A DNA stretch of 64,000 nt from Laburnicola sp. R22_1 (taxonomy: Eukaryota; Ascomycota; Dothideomycetes; Pleosporales; Didymosphaeriaceae), in assembly GCA_014281115.1 (NCBI GenBank), contig JACONQ010000005.1:1550001-1614000 (forward strand). Direction: 5' to 3'. Under the pieces are notes generated by a model that saw only the letters and a list, made by a program, of their open reading frames with translations, had not been told where the DNA came from and made no database searches. Positions 10,999 to 23,658 of this stretch are shown here, piece by piece. Position 1 is the stretch's first letter. The number at the start of each line of letters is the position of its first letter. The translations under genes and the position numbers were made by a program.

Positions 10999-11897
10999 GG
11001 GTACGAGTGCCTTCGCTCACATCAATCTCAACCTCTATTTCTTACTTGAATGTCGTCTTCTTCGAACGGCCTATGTTCATTAACAACCAGCGGTAACGAA
11101 TACAGCTGACCCTCACATTTGTCCAGCGCCTCGCCATCCCCATTTCTCTCCAAGATGGAGGACAAGCATTCGGAGATGATACATGTGCCGAGAGTGAAGC
11201 CGGAGGCGCAACTAATAGGCTTAGCGGCAAGCCACACCACGTGGCCGCACGGACGTCACTTGACGTATGCCCCTGATTCCTTGTGATAATCTGTCGATCG
11301 ATCGCAACATCCTGGATGACAAGTTGTCACCATTTCGATCCGTGCGCAATAAACCCATCATATGATACCGGTAATTCAGCTGTATGCTGTCCTCAGCCTC
11401 GCATCTTGTATCATCGAAAGCCAAGGAGCCTGTTGTCCTGAACATGAAGAGTTTTGCTAGAGAATACGCCTCGCTCAACATTCGGCCCTTGTGAGCTCGC
11501 TTCCTCGTATCGTTATGCTTAATCTGGGACATGCCCCGAATGTCCTGGTGTTACACTTCAACGCTGACACGAGCCCATCGAGGTGCCGCCAATTAGAATC
11601 TCGCAATCGGTTCCCACAAACCTTATGTTGAGGCTCTCCCGCTTCACCTGGTCACGATACGTACTCTTACTTAGTGCGCAATGCAGGGTCGGAGCCATGA
11701 ACCTGTAACGTGGCAGCCATCGCGTCAGGTAGACTGCCAGCTAAGAGTTTCTATGGAGGGGTGCTCCATGATCAAATATGAGTAATGTCATTTGGATATC
11801 TGGATTCCCTTCCCTCGCGATCTCTGCGATCCATTAGGACCCACGCCTCGACGACCCACGTTTTCTCAGTCCAAAAGGTGGACATAGCCTTTCCATC
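10999..11897. other. Upstream region of the 7TM gene; no supported gene
   Basis: GC-balanced sequence resumes right after the Harbinger target site. Two minus-strand frames (11028-11240 and 11221-11532) have no motif, no splice logic and unremarkable codon use. I treat the region as the promoter side of the 7TM gene at 11898. Confidence 0.5.
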
Positions 11898-13438
11898 ATG
11901 TCGGGAGCGCTTCTCGGTGAGATGTGGGCGTGGTACGGCGTGACTGTATTCATCGTTGCAGCACGAATGTACGTCTCTATACACTTTTCCAGCCATGCGT
12001 AATGGAGAAGCGCAGGCGATTGTTCACAATCACCGAGTTGACCATTTCTCAGCTTGTCTCGGAGACTCCTCTTCAAATCTTTCAAGGCACTTCAGGGCGA
12101 TGACTGGCTCATTCTATTTACCATGGTGAGTATGCACATCCGATATCGTAGCCACAGGACAAGAGTTCGAGTACATCCCGCCTTCGTATTGCCGATCCTA
12201 GGAGTAACACGCAGTAGACAGACTTCTGTCCTAGTACTGTATAGAGCATCGGTATTGACGCTCATATCTAGGTCATATATACTACACTATTGATCGTCAT
12301 CAATATCCAAACGTACACGCCCACGAACCTCATAAATCCGGCCGACGACATCGTTCTTACCCCCGAGGATATCAAGCTCAGGGAATATGGCTCGAAGCTA
12401 GTATTGGTCACCGAGCACCTTCAAATGATTGTCATTTGGTGTGTCAAAGGCTGTTTGTTGATCTTATACTCCCGCTTGACGTAAGCAATTCGCGCCATCT
12501 ACGTTTGAATCCATGGCTGACCTGAAGCGGCACAGGATGAGCTTACGACACCATGTTACAGTCAAAATAGTAGCTGTCTATGTCGTCGCTGGCTTCATTA
12601 TCACGGAGATCTTGTGGTTTATATGGTGCCGCCCATTCCACAATTACTGGAAGGTCCCTGCACCTGAGCGTACGTACTCTGATTCATCTCCCAGAACGAC
12701 ATTGTCAACTAACACAAATGTGCAGTGAACTGCTCAGCCGAGACCAACCACATGATCACCCAAGCTGTGTTCAACATCTCGTCCGACATCATGATCATCT
12801 GCCTCCCCATGCCCGTCCTCATTAGCTCACAACTTCCCTTAAAACGCAAGCTCACCCTATGCGGCGTTTTCGCCCTCGGTTCGTTCACCATCCTCGCCGC
12901 CATCCTCTCCAAATACTACAGTCTAGGCTCGCCCTACGGCACACAATGGATATACTGGTACATCCGCGAGGTGTCGACTGCTATCATAACCACCAACCTG
13001 CCGCTCACATGGACGTTACTACAGCGCATCTTCGGCATGAGCAACTTCTACTCGCGCAACAAATCGTCCAATGCGCGAACAGGGAAAGGCACAGGGCAGA
13101 ATGGTCTGAGATCCACATACGGAAACCTCGCAAGTCGCACAGGAGGTGCAACGACAAAGAAGCCAAAAGATCCTCACGCAATCGATATCAGTCCGTCGGA
13201 GAGCCAGGAGCAGATCAACGGAGAATATGGCTTGCCGTTGAAGATTTGGCAGCAACACGAAGTGCAGATCACGACAGAGGAAGTAGATAATAATGAACGC
13301 ACATCAATTTCGGATAGGTCTGAGAAGTTGATGACCGGGGAAGCTAGGTCTGTCAGTCGGATGGAAAACGAGACCGGAGACCAGTTGGCGCAGAACACGG
13401 ATATGGGCCATTCTACGAAGGTGTCCCGTGCTGTGTAG
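11898..13438 (+). CDS. SAT4/rhodopsin-domain 7TM integral membrane protein
   Basis: Model: join(11898..11968, 12053..12125, 12272..12480, 12536..12669, 12726..13438), 399 residues, frame kept through four introns (84, 146, 55 and 56 bp). The family's marks appear in order: an N-terminal helix WAWYGVTVFIVAARI, the LQGDDWLILF segment that follows helix 1, then YGSKLVLVTEHLQM and WCVKGCLLILYSRLT (helix 3), then AVFNISSDIMIICLPMPVL (helices 4-5), FALGSFTILAAILSKYYSL, and REVSTAIITTNLPLTWTLLQ (helix 7). The tail of about 130 residues is hydrophilic and cytoplasmic. The family is a large fungal membrane family related to the PTH11-like set; no CFEM domain is present. Ligand and role are unknown. 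The second intron is longer than the rest and its acceptor (TAG at 12269-12271) is the least certain junction. Confidence 0.85.
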
Positions 13439-14168
13439 ACAGACTGCTTGTACTATGTCCTATGTGTATTCGTCTCACTTTAATGTGTAAAGGAATAGCG
13501 AATAGATGTCGCGACCTCCAAATATTGGGATATATTCTGCAGTGCCAGATTCTTCTTCTGTAAACCGCGTACCATACAGACTCTCTTTAATGGATATTGC
13601 GATTAGATCGAGCGTATATCCAACAAGTGCCCGCACCCTCTGTAAGTGGCGATATATATTACTACTCGACTGCAATCACGACGCTATATCCAACTTTACC
13701 CACCTCAGCCGCTCTACATTAAAAACCCCCCTGTGTCCGATCACCCGAAGCCCACCCGCACCATAAATCAACACGTCCACATTAAACAAAACGTTCCATA
13801 GGTGGAACCCATACAATCACACCAACCAGCCACCAATCACAAACCCCATTGAGTTTCTGCACCATAGGCATCTCTCCACGTCTCCCCACACGCCCGCGGC
13901 TTCGCGATCTGCCCCCAGATTTTCAACCCGCACACGTCGGCATCTCAATAAATTACCGAAGTGACCTACCACATTACCCGCAGGTCATACGCATGCGCAA
14001 AAATAGCACTCGTCAATTGACCGACTGACTGACTGAACCATGGCGCATCAGACCCTCCCCCTCCCCAACCCAGCACCACACCTCCCCACTATATAACACC
14101 ATCCCCTCCCCCGTGCCCACCACGTCACCCGTCACCCCTCGCACCCCCTCCCCAACTCGCAAAAAAAA
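13439..14168. other. Intergenic; promoter side of the esterase gene
   Basis: The left part is the 3' flank of the 7TM gene. The right part is C-rich and leads to a TATA element and a CT/A-rich leader before the esterase ATG. No gene seen. Confidence 0.6.
14090..14097 (+). promoter_or_regulatory. TATA box of the esterase gene
   Basis: TATATAAC lies 79 bp before the ATG at 14169 and is followed by a C-rich leader and an A9-rich stretch immediately before the start codon, a normal arrangement for a strongly inducible secreted enzyme gene. Confidence 0.6.
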
Positions 14169-15285
14169 ATGAAGTACCTCTCCCTCCTCTCCGCCTTCGC
14201 GGCCCTCACGACCCTCACGACAGCGCAATCCCCCACCAAAGTCAACGACTTCAACCTCGGCCCCACAAGGCTAGGCATGTACGTCTACGTGCCGTCGAAC
14301 CTGAAGAAGCCCGCGCCCATCGTCGTCGCCATCCACCACTGCCAAGGCTCCGCGACGGGCTACGCGAGGTCGACTAGGTACCAGCCGCTCGCCAACTCCA
14401 AGGGCTTCATTGTGATTTATCCGAACTCCAAGTCGGGCGGTGGATGTTTCGATGTTGCGTCTACGGCTAGTGAGTTGCCCCCGTCCCCCCATGCGAGCGA
14501 GCGTGGCCGCTACATACATACATGGACAGGAAAGTCGAAAGAACGTACTAACGAAGCGCGCGTGCTACAGCGCTGACGCACAACGGCGGCGGCGACTCGC
14601 AGACCATCGCCAACATGGTGAAATACGCCGTCGACAAGTACGGCGGGGACGCCGAGCGCGTCTTCGTGACGGGCACGTCGTCGGGCGCCATGATGACGCA
14701 GGTCATGGCGGGCGCGTATCCGGACGTGTTCAAGGCGGCTTCGGCGTACAGCGGGGTGCCGGCGGGATGCTTCTATGTTGCGGGGGCGACGGCGACGCAG
14801 GATCCGCCTGGGTGGAGCAATAGCTGTGCGAATGGGCAGTTGACCAAGTCGGCGCAGCAGTGGGGGGATCTGGTTAGGGGGTATTATCCCGGGTATAATG
14901 GGACGAGGCCGAGGATGTTGATGTGCGTATCATTCGGTCGTCTTTCTAAAGTTTTGAGCCAAGTGTGACTGACTTGCGAGTAGCTGGCACGGGACTGCGG
15001 ATTACACGCTGCGCTACCCTAACTGTAAGTTTCACTTGTTAGAGGTCGTATATTGGTGTGCTTACTGACGACTTGACAGACCAAGAATCGCTCAAGGAAT
15101 GGTCCAATGTTCTTGGTCTTACCGACTCAAAGACTGCTTACAACACGCCCCAGAACGGCTACACGCAGACCATCTACGGCAGTGGCGACTCAAACACTGC
15201 GCAGCTTGTGGGATATTCTGCTCAAGGCGTTGGCCACACCGTGCCCGTGCACGAATCTAACGATATCGATTTCTTTGGCCTCTAA
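14169..15285 (+). CDS. Secreted carbohydrate esterase family 1 enzyme (acetyl xylan/feruloyl esterase type)
   Basis: Model: join(14169..14469, 14571..14922, 14984..15024, 15080..15285), 299 residues, with introns of 101, 61 and 55 bp. Residues 1-19 are a classic signal peptide ending TTA/QS. The alpha/beta hydrolase plan of the CE1/PHB-depolymerase group follows: PIVVAIHHCQGSATGYA (oxyanion region), FIVIYPNS, nucleophile GTSSG with Ser about 137, SAYSGVPAGC, acid Asp about 224 in WHGTADYTLR, and His about 284 in GVGHTVP. There is no C-terminal cellulose-binding module. Such enzymes remove acetyl or feruloyl groups from plant xylan outside the cell. Substrate (acetyl xylan versus feruloyl) cannot be fixed from sequence alone; the acetyl xylan esterase branch looks closer. 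Tail-to-tail with the Mdm1 gene, about 300 bp apart. Confidence 0.9.
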
Positions 15286-15582
15286 AATGGAGCCTCAAGG
15301 AACGAGCGAGGAAGAGTAGAAACCGCAATCCTTCAGCTAGCATGTTCAGTGTAAATAATTGAATCCCTGTTGCAATGACGAAATCAACCACTACAGATGC
15401 ATTGATGGATCACAATACTTGCTCCGTGAGTTTGTTTGCCGTGCTCACCAAATAAGCAGTAAAGCAAGTCGGGAGCAATGTACATAACCTTACTAAAACT
15501 CGTGGTAAGCAACCCATAGACGCCTGTCACTAACAAGCTCTTGGTATGCCCAACGCCGTGCAATGCAGAAACAGACCATGAA

Positions 15583-18500
15583 TTACTTGATTGCTACATC
15601 GGGAAATAGAACCTGAATCATCTCATCCAAAAGGGTAAAAGCAAGATGCGTACTGTCAAGATTAGCCACATGCGTCATTCATTCAGCATGCAGACTTACT
15701 TCAACCGCTGATTATTCACCGTAGCCTCCAACTTCTTCGCTGCCATTTGCGCATTTGACCTGCCCACCACCGACGCCGCCAGCTCTGGTATCAAAGTGTT
15801 GAGTACTACACCAGCTTCTTTCCTACTCTTGGCTCGATCTTGTGGCGTACGCTCAATGCTTTGCTTCATCTGGCCATTAGGCCACATGCTGTCCTTGAGA
15901 TTATCGATGTACTTTGCAATGTTGTCTTCAGACATGACGCTGTTGAACGAGTCCCTGACTTTGCGCTCTATGGTGCCGCCAAGGAGTTGGTGCAGGACCA
16001 CCACAACAGCGCGGCCTCTCAACCAGTTGTTCTCCCGATTGAGTTCGAATGTCTCCATGAAGATATCGCAGATGGGCTTGACAAATGGCTCGAGCTCCTT
16101 GTTCTCAAAAGCAAGTAATTCAGCCTCAGCTTCAGCATCCACGTTTGGTTCGACCGTGAGAACAGCTCCTGGAACACCGTTATTGTTGGCGAGTTGAGTG
16201 GTAGCTGCTGAGATAAGGTTCTGACCGGCCACCGAAAGCTGGTCCAGGACAGGGATATTTCCGAGAAACTCTTCCATGCCATCTGCGACAGAACTATAGA
16301 TGCGCGATACGAAGTCGTTTGGGGTTGGCTGGTTGGATGAAGAATCCGTAGCAGAGATGGTGGCCTGGGACAGAAAAGCTCGAAATTCCCGACTACGGCA
16401 AACGGCTGGAATGAGAAGAAGATCCTATCGTACTGTTAGCATCGAGATACCCATATAATACGGAATAGTTACCCGAAGATATTTCTCTAAGCCTAGCCTT
16501 CGCTTTTGCAGAAAATCTTTCTGTAGCTTCAACATCATCTGCCGTCGGGGAAACTCTAAACTCCGCACGTGGGGAAACTTCGAACGAAGGCGCTTGTGCA
16601 GGTCATGAAACTCGCTATACCTGCGTGACACTACCCATGCTGCGGCAGGCATTTGATCTCCAGCCCGCCTGCGCACTTCGATCACATCTGGACGCAGTGT
16701 TAATAAACGAACAGTCAGCAACGAGACTTTAGTACCTACACATTGCGAATTCTCTTCCATCCTCCTCGGTGCCAACCATGATGGATTGAATAAATACAGT
16801 AGCGCGGCCATACAGACTGTTATCGCTCTCTTGGACGATGTATTGTTGCCGTTGCAACTCTTTGCGATGGATTTCTCGCTGGAGGCTTGTTTTGGATTTC
16901 CGTAAGATGCGTAGCTCGGCTGCATTGTTCGTGAGTTCTGCTTTGGAAGTCAACGAGTCGACGAGGGATTCCTGGGTGACGAGACGCTCAATATCCGATG
17001 TTAGCGAATCGATAGCCTCTGCCAGGCCCAGGTCACCAGGAGCAGCTTCGTGTATCTCTTCTTCCTTGACCGCATGATGTTCGACGTGAGGGTCATCGAT
17101 TTCGTCTTCCAGAAACTTTTCTTCGTCGCCAAAGATATCATCGTCGAAGACGCCACGCGTGCGTGGCTCGCCGACCAATCCTAATGATGCTATGCTCGGC
17201 TTCAGCCGGTCCTTTCCCTGCATTGCCAAAGGACCTGGTGATATTGCGCGCGGTAGCTCGACAGACGCTCTCATCGAATCGGTATCGTGGGAGTTAGGTT
17301 CTAAAAAAAGCGAACCTTCGGGTTCGTCGCCCATGATGTCGTCCATTGCGGCTTGCAACGCGTGCACAGCTTTGGAGTTGTCGTTAGGCCGTCGTGTTAG
17401 ACCAGGTTCGGAGTCCAAGCTCGCCATCGAATTGGCTAAATGATCGCTATCATAATCATCGTCAAATAGCGGTGGTCGGGCAGGTCCGCTACCATCCAAA
17501 GACCGCCGCGGCGGTGGATCGAGATCTCTATTCTTTCCCATACTCTTAAGGTCGGAGGATGATGCGACGGCACGACGAAGCTCGGGAACGTCAAGATTGG
17601 TGCTCTGAGAAGATTGTGATCGTTTCATAATTGTGGAAGACGCTGCTGATGGATTCTCAAGCGTCCGAGCGACCAATTCCGTTCTGACTGCAGTCTGGTG
17701 GGCATTCGCGGCTTCATCCATGGCGAGCCACTTGTAATATAGATTCGACTTCTTGAACCGCCTGAAATGAGGTTCCTGAAGTTGGTCATAAACGGCTGTT
17801 TGAGCTTGTAAAAGGGTGCGACGTGCATTATGGTATTGTTCAGGAGTTGCAGATCGACCGGCTTTGAGAAATCCGGCCACGGCTTCGCGTGCTTGTGGAA
17901 GAATATTGAGCTCTGGTTTCGAAAGATAACCCTCGTAGATTTGTGCCATGTCTGCTCTGTCCGACTCGGTCCACGTAATCATTAAACCAGTCTGCTCGAC
18001 AGGTTCGTCCGTGTCTTGCTCAAGTGGATTTCGAATGCCATCGACTACTATCCAGAATTGCACCAATCGCATCAAGCCAACTTGGTCCATGAATTCCATA
18101 AAGCAAGACAACCCAGCAGAGTCATAGAGCACATCGCGCAAGGAAGCATTCTCAAATCTTGATATTGTTCTCTTGTGCTTCGGCCTTTCTTGGGCTGCAA
18201 CCTGGCCCCGTACTGATCCGCCAGCGCTAAGTTTGTTGATCTTTTGGTCCAAGATTTTCCGTGCCGTTTCCAGACGGCGTAGATGGACGGGGTCTTGGGC
18301 CTCAATCATAGAGTCCTTCCGGAGCTGACCAGATATTTCGCTGCGGAAACGGCGAGCGTCTGCTAACGTGTTTGTCTGCCTGATGGCCCGAATGAATCTC
18401 TCGAACTTCCGCTCATTGTCGCCCGGTGCGAGTTTTGGAAACTGTACGGTCCTGGGTGCCTTCGGCGAAGGTGGCGCATGTTTGTCCAATTCAGCGCGCA

Positions 18501-19446
18501 ATTTTCGAACCGTCTTCCGTTCATGAAGCAGAGAGCGGCCCTACTTTTGTCAGTCGCGGTCAGTACAAGAAGCACTCGAACATACATATCCTTCCATCAA
18601 CTGATTCCAGGTATCTGGATCGGCGAGCATTTGCATCACGGGGGACAGGACAGCGCAGGCTACGATTTCCTTGATCAAGACGTTCACAGCGGGGCTTGTG
18701 GTCATGTTCCGCGGCATGATCTGGGGTAACAACCGAGCAACGATGCTTCGCAGGTGCTGTTGCTGTACGAGCTTTGTGTTCGAATAGGCCAAAGATGCTG
18801 CCGGGTGCAAGCGGCCCTCGTTGTACTTGGCTGCAATAGCCATATCAAGCTCTTCCGACTCGGTGATGTCGCGAGATAGCTTCTTCCCGCGGACGACGCG
18901 TTCCGCCTCGTATGCGGCCCTCAGATGGTCGGTGATGAGGGGAATCATGTGTGACACGGCCGTCTCTACCATGTCGACTGCCAACAGACGGTCTCTGATG
19001 TCGCCGAGAGCTGCGCGTACAGCGCGATCGACCTCGTTCACGAAGGTCGGGCTCTTGCTGATGTTGCCATACCAACTCTTGACGAAGTCGCGCAAAACCA
19101 GGCCGAGCAGAATGTCTATGCTGTCCGATATCGCGAAGGAGGCAGGATACAGCGGCTCCATCATGTACATGGACCTCTTGGTGAGGGCTGCCTTCTCCGC
19201 CTGCCACCTGTCCGGCGCCAGGAAGGCGACATGGCGCGGCCCGTAGTCAACCTCGCTGCCATTCCGCAGGTCCTTGGCCCAGGCGGTGGTGAGGAGGAGC
19301 CATGCTTGCAGCGCGAGGGTCGCGACGACGCCGGCGACGAAGGCGTAGGGCAGGAAGCGGAGGGCGGGGCGCCAGTGGGTCAGGTAGCCCCAGGCGATGA
19401 AGACGGCGACGGCGGCGAGGACTACATCTCTGCGCTTCAGGGCCAT
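15583..19446 (-). CDS. mdm1: Mdm1-type sorting nexin (PXA-RGS-PX-nexin C)
   Basis: Model: complement(15583..15652, 15700..16424, 16473..16687, 16740..18540, 18586..19446), 1223 residues; introns 47, 48, 52 and 45 bp. N-terminal hydrophobic segments (VVLAAVAVFIAWGYL and AGVVATLALQAWLLL) anchor it in the ER membrane. A PXA domain occupies about residues 90-285, an RGS domain about 415-560 (FENASLRDVLYDSAGLSCFM, QFWIVVDGI), an acidic and coiled linker follows, then a PX domain about 865-985 (RRYSEFHDLHKRLRSKFPHV) and a nexin C-terminal domain about 1050-1210. The last exon is short; joining it replaces a premature LK-stop by THLAFTLLDEMIQVLFPD, the conserved end of the family. In yeast Mdm1 tethers ER to the vacuole and works in lipid handling at that contact. 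The third exon/intron donors GTAGGT and GTAACT are slightly off consensus, but the conserved text reads straight through. Confidence 0.93.
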
Positions 19447-21314
19447 AATCGTGCGGACGGCGCCGCATTCGGCATTTTGTGAGCGCTGGCCAGTGAATGT
19501 CGTCGACTCGGCGCGGGGTGGCTCTTTCCTCCGGGCGTCGTCGCACGGACCCGGACCTGCGTATCTCCGTCATCCGTCATCTCTCGCTCTCGTTCCACCC
19601 ACCAGGTACCCCTCCCATCACTACCAGGTACCCCTCCCATCCCATGTGTGCCCCGAGGTCCAGCATCGTGCATGTGGGAGCCATCGGCAGCTCTTCTGTC
19701 TTCCACATTGGTTGCATTCTTCGGACCGCAAGGGGCCGAGTACGGTATCGCTGCTCCAGTCTGTTCGTGGTCCAGGTATGAGACAGCTGCGGCCGGACGT
19801 TAACATCTACATCTACACCCCATCTGCAGCCACCAGCATGCACGAAAACACCCCGAAGAACGCGCTGTGCCGCTGCGAATACGCCTACGGCTGCTGCAAT
19901 CGACAGCCGCCGACGCCACCCGGTCCCCCACGCATCGTATCCGGAGCCCAAGAAGCGGGTGGCATGGTCCAGTCGCCCTTGTGAAACCGAAAAACAATCC
20001 AGAGGCCGTCTTCTGGATAAGTGACACACAGTACCCTTGCTGCATTCCTAGTATGTTCGCTACTCGGCCCCTTGCCGTCTTCGATTTTGGCCAGGTGTTC
20101 GCGGGCATGCCTCAAAAGGCCTGTTCGGTGCCCATGATTTCGAATTGTGATTTCGTCGATCGTTCCTGTTATAGCAAGCGTTGTCGCAAAATCACAGTGT
20201 GTTTAGTAACAGCATAATTTTCATTGAAGATCGTTGTCGTGTGGAGATTCTAACTAAGTTCGAGTCCGCACCATACACAGAGAGGGTAAAACAGGAGGCC
20301 AGCATAATTTTCATATTATAAATTAAAAGCCCTTTTTGTTTACTAAGCAGGGGGCTCTGCTTTTTTTGTCATGTTATTTGAGATGAAAGCCTTTGTCGTG
20401 CTACCCCTCGGTAGTTAATTTAACGCCACACATAAAGTATATAGCTATATAATTTTTTATATACTAAGTAGGGGCTCTACTTTTTTATTTAAGACAAAAC
20501 CCTTTATTATTTTACTTTTAGGTAGTTAATTTAACGCTATATAACTATATAATATTATTTTTAATTATTTTACACTTACGCAAATAAAGTATAAAGTTTT
20601 TAGCATACTTTAATATTTTTTAAGTAAAAAAGTTATAATTTAATAGTTAGATATAGTGTTTTAGTAAATATTATTATTAAGTATAGATTATTATTAAGCT
20701 AGGTGGGCTGTGCGTAGCACGGCCTTTTTTGGAGAAAAACCAAGGACCGCAATGGGCCGAGTACTACACCGCGACTTCCCCGACAGGACTCCATACTAAA
20801 AGCTTAGTATCTACTAACCTTAGCAGATGCAGGACTCGAGATTCGTCTAAGTTTCATATCTCGCAAGCATATGGCACCAAATCCAATGCACAGATACACT
20901 TCTGCGTCCAGCTCAGCGTATAGATACACATTTGGATCCAGTCTAACGCATAGATACACAATCGAGTTTAGGCCCTCTAGACAACCAGATACGCGGAAAA
21001 GTAGTATACTAGAAAAGCAACCATCAAGCGACTAACAGCTGTCTTCCTTAAACTTTATTTCCGGTTGTAGCTGCTTTTACACCCCCGGGAACCAGTTAGC
21101 CGGGGGGCCTGGGGGCCAAGATTGCTTTTTACTGGATTGTTGATGCAGACACGGGTATGAGCCAACACACTCCATGATAGGTATCCTGGAGGTAGTTTTT
21201 TTGACTTGAGTCATTTGGAGTGCCTGATAAGCGCACTCCTAGTTTGCGATTGTCCAATGCATTCAATCATGGCATCTAAAAAGGCAGAGCTCCACTCGCT
21301 GTAAGACGGGCACG
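19447..21314. other. Long divergent intergenic region with an AT-rich repeat relic
   Basis: Between the starts of the Mdm1 gene (minus) and the GPCR gene (plus). 19447-20200 is GC-balanced, with several overlapping motif-free frames. 20290-20720 is AT-rich, RIP-like and contains two copies of a repeat also found at 41099. 20880-20965 carries about three degenerate copies of a roughly 31-bp unit containing AGATACACA. No gene is supported. Confidence 0.55.
20340..20540. repeat. Two diverged copies of a ~90-bp dispersed repeat
   Basis: Copy 1 (20340-20434) reads TACTAAGCAGGGGGCTCTGC ... GAAAGCCTTTGTCGTGCTAC ... GGTAGTTAATTTAACGCCAC; copy 2 (20460-20540) has the same order with CpA to TpA type changes. 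A third copy is at 41099-41192. Confidence 0.75.
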
Positions 21315-22785
21315 ATGACCAGTACCCACATGGGCCTACTACTCGGTGCGAGAACCGTTCTATCGGCTCCTGCAAGTCCTCATGAAATCGAGATTCTCAA
21401 TCAAACCATCCTCGCAGTGTCAGTGTTGAGCATCGTCGGAGCGGCATGGATCATTCTTAGTTTTTGTGTAAGTCGACTATCATCGCCTCACAGTGCAAGT
21501 TGGATTCATACTGACTCTTTCCAGTCCTTCAAGGAAGTACGGAGCTTCCGTCACCAACTGATCTTGGGGCTCGCCATCTCCGATCTCTTCATGGCCGTCA
21601 ACTTCTTATCATCGTCCGCACTCAACTTGGCGGGATACAACATCGGCGACGCCTCACACCAGCCATTCTGCAGCTTCAACGGCTTCATGACGCAGTTCTT
21701 CGTAGTGCAGAGTGCGTTGCCAGCCCGACCATCGAGACAAAACGCTAATGTGTAAAGCTGACTACTGGGTCCTGATGATTGCAATCTGCACGTTCCTGAT
21801 CCTAGCCAACCACAAGCACCTCTCCACCTGGATCCAAGAGCACCGCATCCTCCTATGGTGCTTTCCCTGGGGCCTTTCGCTCCTCTGGGCCGCCCTAGGC
21901 GTCGGCCTCGACGGCTACAGCAACATAGGCGCATGTAAGTTCCCAGCTCAGCACAGCACTCTCTACGGGGGAGACACCACGCAACCTACTAATCTACCTC
22001 CCCATGACAGGGTGCTGGTTCGGCTCCGACACAACCAGACTCCTAGTAAACTTCGTCCCCAGATGGCTCATCATCATCCTCATCCTCGGCCTCTACGCCC
22101 GCCTCTACCGCCTCCTCATCTCCCGCGCGCACGAGCAATTCATCTCCTTCAGCGACGAAGCCTCCCCCTACGGCCTCGAAACGCCCAACCCAGCCTCAGA
22201 AATCCGCTCCCTACCATCTACCCAGCGCATAGGACAACCTTCCGCATCCATGAACGTAAGCACCAAAGACGACCCCATCGTCGTCGATACCTTTGCCGAT
22301 GACAACAACCTCAGCGGCCGCACGCACGTGCGCGGCCCGAGCCCCGTGATTAAAAAAGTCGCGAGGCAGATGATGATGTATCCGGCCGTGTACGCGCTTA
22401 TTTGGGTCATCCCTACGACGATTCGCATTTATCAGAGTATCACGAAGACGTCGGCGCCGTTTGGGATTGCGACTCTTGATAAGGTCAGTTACGACCTCAT
22501 GCCTATCCACTGATCGGGAATACCTTCCTTCCTCGGTGTCACGGTGCTAATATTACATAGGCGTGCATCGTCATCCAAGGCTTAGCCGACGCAATCATCT
22601 ACGGCGTAAACGAATCGTCGTTAATCGTGTGGCGCAACAAGTTCCGCAAGGCGCCGCCGATGGCGCCCGCTCCTGCACCTGTAGCGTTGCAGGTTAATAT
22701 CGAGACGGAGATTAGGCTTGAGCGTGTGGAGGGGAAGGGTGCGGGGAGCGAGAATGATAGTATACGGTTTTTGAGGGTGAAGTAG
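21315..22785 (+). CDS. cAMP-receptor-like G protein-coupled receptor
   Basis: Model: join(21315..21467, 21525..21711, 21758..21934, 22011..22483, 22561..22785), 404 residues, introns 57, 46, 76 and 77 bp. Seven hydrophobic helices fit the class related to Dictyostelium cAMP receptors and fungal Git3-like receptors: ILAVSVLSIVGAAWIILSF (1), QLILGLAISDLFMAVNFL with the LxISDL motif (2), QTDYWVLMIAICTFLILA (3), WCFPWGLSLLWAALGV (4), the GAWCWFGSD loop preceding FVPRWLIIILILGLYA (5), MMYPAVYALIWVIPTTIR (6) and ACIVIQGLADAIIYGVNE (7). The third cytoplasmic loop is about 110 residues long and Ser/Pro-rich; the tail is short. It presumably couples plasma-membrane sensing to a G alpha protein; the ligand is unknown. 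Confidence 0.9.
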
Positions 22786-23658
22786 AGCTAATGGCATCCA
22801 GTTCTCAGGAGGCACGTTTTGTTGTATAGTGTTTTTAAAAGGTTGTGGGCTTTTGCGGCTGCACTGCTGAGGGGATGGTACTTGGGAATAGAAAGTGTGC
22901 TGGAGATTCGGGCTTGTGGGCGGTGTTGTTGTGCTGTGCTTCCCATGTCTTCTCGCGTGACGTGACCGGCCTGCGGCGTGAATTGTCTTGTATGCTGGAC
23001 TTCTAATTGGACTCGGGAGGCGACTGTCAATGAGGAGGGTGAGTGAAGAGTCGGGTATTTGTAAGACTTCAAGGCACATGCAATAGAGCTGATGCTGTTC
23101 GCCCACCAGGATGATCAGGAGCCATCTTACCTGTGGTAATTTGATCGACAGTTGGCGTCCAGGTTAGCTCTACGGCCCCGGTGTACCTTCGGTCACATGG
23201 AGTGCGTCTAACCGTGGACCAACTCTCACGCCTTCCCTCTTCATGAAAGGTACGCACTCACACCGAATCATTGCATTGGGACACGTCTGCTGATGTGTCA
23301 CCAGCCACACAACATCCGCATCTAACCGCGTTTGCCCAGTATGCCATATCTCCGCCAGGGAAGGAAGGTGCGAGCTCCACAAAACGGACGGCATTCACGT
23401 ATCCGAGCATCAAAGAATCAAGACAATGTATGAGGACTCAGTGATCAATTGGTGCCACTACCTTCCTGTTCGATAACCTCTAAGCTCCGAAGCCACCGCA
23501 CCACACTGCATCCCAATCCCATGTATATACCGACCCGTGAGTAAAAGCCACTGTAAACTAGCCGTACGACCCATTGCGAACTCATAAGCGAACAACGCAG
23601 CAGCTGATCAAGTCGAGCCTGAGCCGTGTTGTCGGACCTTGAATCCCCTCACCTGCAC
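22786..23658. other. Tail-to-tail intergenic region
   Basis: Between the 3' ends of the GPCR (plus) and the small membrane protein gene (minus). Frames on the minus strand (22621-23106, 23170-23394) have no recognisable domain and no matching splice sites. Nothing else seen. Confidence 0.55.

Noticed and set aside
11028..11532. Minus-strand frames next to the Harbinger right end
   Set aside because: No family resemblance and no gene structure; kept as intergenic.
13505..13766. 86-residue plus-strand frame after the 7TM gene
   Set aside because: Lies in the 3' flank, overlaps an opposite-strand frame and shows no motif.
19397..20108. Several overlapping frames of 100-195 residues on both strands
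   Set aside because: They conflict with one another, have no conserved motif and lie in the promoter region of the Mdm1 gene.
20225..20300. 76-bp segment flanked by AGCATAATTTTCAT direct repeats, possibly a small insertion
   Set aside because: The repeats are AT-rich and the enclosed segment has no inverted ends or known identity; coincidence cannot be excluded.
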